A stretch of DNA of 64,000 nucleotides from NCBI GenBank assembly GCA_021527695.1, contig JAKFAO010000004.1, positions 1,529,001 through 1,593,000 of the forward strand, given 5' to 3'. The notes under the pieces were generated by a model. The model was not told where the DNA came from. It did no database searches and saw only the letters and a program-made list of their open reading frames with translations. How positions within the stretch are numbered: position 1 is the first letter of the stretch; each line of letters starts with the position of its first letter. Of this stretch, positions 63,301-64,000 are shown one piece after another. The position numbers were made by a program, and so were the translations under genes. Source of the stretch: Naematelia aurantialba. Lineage: Eukaryota > Basidiomycota > Tremellomycetes > Tremellales > Naemateliaceae.

Positions 63301-64000
63301 CCACCTGAGACGGGTTCAGCTCGTACAATGGCGCCAGACGAAGCTTAGCCTCAGGTTTCAGCGAGAACTTCAAGTCATACTCCCTATGAGGTGGCAAGGT
63401 CTCGGTTCCCCATCTAGGATGGAATATATCAAGGTAACCTTGGTATGTCACGGGAACTTGACTTGTGATCTCGTCTAATTCCTCGGGAGTCAACTCGAGT
63501 TCACCGAAGCTCGGCAACGTCTCTACTCCGACGAAGGATTGGTCGAATTCTGGCGACTCGTCGACTGCACACAGTCGCTCGACGCTTTCCTCTCGATTTC
63601 CTGTAGGAGCGTCACGAGATATCCAACGACTAGGTTGTCTCACCGGTATGCTGTTAGGAAACCTGAGGACTCCTCCAGGAATCCTGACATCCGGGGTCAT
63701 TCCCTCCCTGAACCTGACCTTGGACCTTGAACGATTCGACGACTTGGACTTGAACGCGCTCTTGAGCTCGACGACTCCCTTGATGGAACCGAGCGACTCC
63801 TCGCGTCCCCTGAGCATGGGGGCTGGCTTGGAACTTGACTTGGGACTGGACGTGGACGTGGGCTTGGACATGGAATTGGACGAATCCAATGCTGGGACTG
63901 TGGCGATGGGGGTCTTAGCCTCGGGCATGGGCAAGGGCATGGATTTGCTCGGGGACGATGGTATTTTGACGACTATTGGTTCGTCACTCGACGAAAGCAT
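60332..64000 (-). CDS. Chromovirus Pol polyprotein: RT, RNase H, integrase, chromodomain
   Basis: One open frame of 1222 codons, with an ATG at the window edge; the true start may lie beyond. The N-terminal 150 residues are Ser/Pro/Lys-rich. RT about 240-430 with YIDD at 372-375; RNase H about 515-640 with Asp521 and TDH (588-590); an acidic linker about 676-745; the integrase HHCC zinc finger (His799, His806, Cys836, Cys839) and DDE core (Asp869, Asp929, Glu965). A chromodomain at about 1162-1215 (LEYLVEWLGYEGTDEAVTWE) may steer integration to marked chromatin. No protease motif was found in the visible part. The gene is intact and without stops. Confidence 0.93.
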   Translation of the reverse strand: MLSSSDEPIVVKIPSSPSKSMPLPMPEAKTPIATVPALDSSNSMSKPTSTSSPKSSSKPAPMLRGREESLGSIKGVVELKSAFKSKSSNRSRSKVRFREGMTPDVRIPGGVLRFPNSIPVRQPSRWISRDAPTGNREESVERLCAVDESPEFDQSFVGVETLPSFGELELTPEELDEITSQVPVTYQGYLDIFHPRWGTETLPPHREYDLKFSLKPEAKLRLAPLYELNPSQVEVLRSTIERELAAGRIRPSNSPYGSPTFFVPKKDGRSRMVVDFRRLNQATVPDAYPLPLISQIINELGQSKYFTKLDLVGAYQLLRVAPGNEHLTAFRTQLGMFESLVVRDGLKNAPAVFQHFLNEVFRDLIGRGVTIYIDDILIHASTLDELRDLTRRVFDIVRKTSLFLKASKCEFEKESVTFLGFVVSNNGVGANSEYVQGIVDFPAPRTVRQVRRFLGMASYYRRFVPHFAKIAGPLHKLTGKDVPFVWEKGQQAAFDDIKRLMTTAPVLAHFSPEFETIVQADASLYGWGFVISQINSETGHEHPVAIESGAFQGSELNYTVTEKEFLAIVMAFRRKRHLLMQVKSTVITDHLNLTYWMEPRQLNPRQARWVDLLSGFDYNIVYRPGVHATYPDALSRRPDYQPGPLAEQEETLVQALPSLNESSTVTTSLSHMIRALTVVDDDGNNEDVVDGEGIDETHEADSLGDDDGGLISIEDVAEGVDEDPELEQVRVELSTEVVESEEDSSSTEGTRRLTGFCRRLGMPDGTKVEQSGRGLLRVGGRLYIPNHKDLRLKILKSRHESSLAGHPGVSKMLELVQREYCWLGLRRDVERFVRGCAVCQRTKPSRQSPHGFLQSLEIADGPWTSISMDFIEELPKSSGYNSILVVVDRLTKWAIFVPTTTRLSTAKLVDLVIDNVVTQHGFPKSIISDRGSKFTSRLWVAMNQALGTKVCLSTAFHPQTDGQTERVNQILEQYLRVFVDYNQDNWSSLLSRAAFSYNNSIHSTIKMSPFFANFGYNARWVEEIDEFESDVPPVVEKVKSLTEVHDLCKRNIELANQEYAKQYNRRRQEGPTFKVDDLVMLSLENVKTRRPMKKMDIRYGGPYRVMAKVGTRAYRLSLPESMKIHNVFHVSLLRPFRAAEFPGQSYVPPGPVEIDEEVGDSFEISGIVDSRRNRRGKLEYLVEWLGYEGTDEAVTWELAENCEGARETIEAFHLNHPEKPGP

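Larger units (their letters stand above)
58422..64000 (-). mobile_element. Ty3/gypsy chromovirus (element 1), incomplete at the window end
   Basis: Read on the minus strand the visible order is pol (60332-64000), 102-bp spacer, opposite-strand accessory gene B, microsatellite, polypurine tract and 3' LTR. The 5' LTR, primer site and gag would lie beyond 64000. The pol frame is open over its whole length, so the copy may be young or active. It appears to have landed in element 2, between that element's accessory gene and its expected pol. Confidence 0.8.

Noticed and set aside
60332..64000. Many plus-strand open frames of 60-120 codons inside pol
   Set aside because: They mirror codon bias of the long minus-strand pol frame and show no protein-like conservation or start context.

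Overview
The window is nuclear DNA of an intron-rich, gene-dense fungus. Genes of both strands alternate every 1-3 kb. They carry many tiny introns (most 31-50 nt, GT...CTRAY...AG) and encode typical fungal proteins: Sho1 osmosensor, LIM protein, Zn2Cys6 regulator, GT61 glycosyltransferase, Yor1-type ABC pump, Sak1-type kinase. Protein style and intron density point to Basidiomycota, and I would guess Tremellomycetes, but I cannot prove the class by reading alone. Exon-intron models were built by hand from splice consensus, reading-frame phase and family conservation. Unless stated otherwise, the phases add up to a complete open frame.

Layout. 1-2231: 3' part of a helical-repeat protein (possible cohesin loader). 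2276-4474: two mitochondrial ribosomal proteins, divergently oriented. 4609-9056: GT61 glycosyltransferase, PP2A activator PTPA, esterase IAH1. 9231-13893: LIM protein, Atg14/Vps38-like autophagy subunit, SHO1. 13920-22893: COG8, ILV3, PRP22. 22894-27251: a gene-free graveyard of broken LTR elements in direct and inverted orientation. 28100-34385: a YOR1-type ABC transporter split into 43 exons. 34453-37641: two unrecognised proteins. 38020-48842: SAK1-like kinase, prefoldin subunit 6, an unknown protein, a Met/Gly/Tyr-rich small protein, a membrane-bound protein disulfide isomerase, ESCRT-III VPS2 and a secreted ricin-B-type lectin. 49046-56206: a Zn2Cys6 regulator and a hexokinase. 56794-64000: two chromovirus-type Ty3/gypsy units.

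How it fits together. Most genes are unrelated housekeeping genes arranged as divergent pairs (for example COG8/ILV3, the PDI/VPS2, prefoldin 6/unknown) and convergent pairs with short spacers, so there is no operon-like logic. The endomembrane system is well represented (COG8, VPS2, PDI, GT61, Atg14-like), as is nutrient and stress signalling (SAK1-like, SHO1, hexokinase, PTPA).

The most unusual part is the right end. Two LTR units, both oriented leftwards, each carry between the 3' LTR and the place of pol a gene on the opposite strand. Both antisense genes have introns and encode proteins with a binuclear-cluster-like cysteine pattern (CX2CX6C repeated, or CX2CX6C plus CX2CX4C). This looks like a recurrent accessory gene of a chromovirus lineage and is the best candidate here for an undescribed system.
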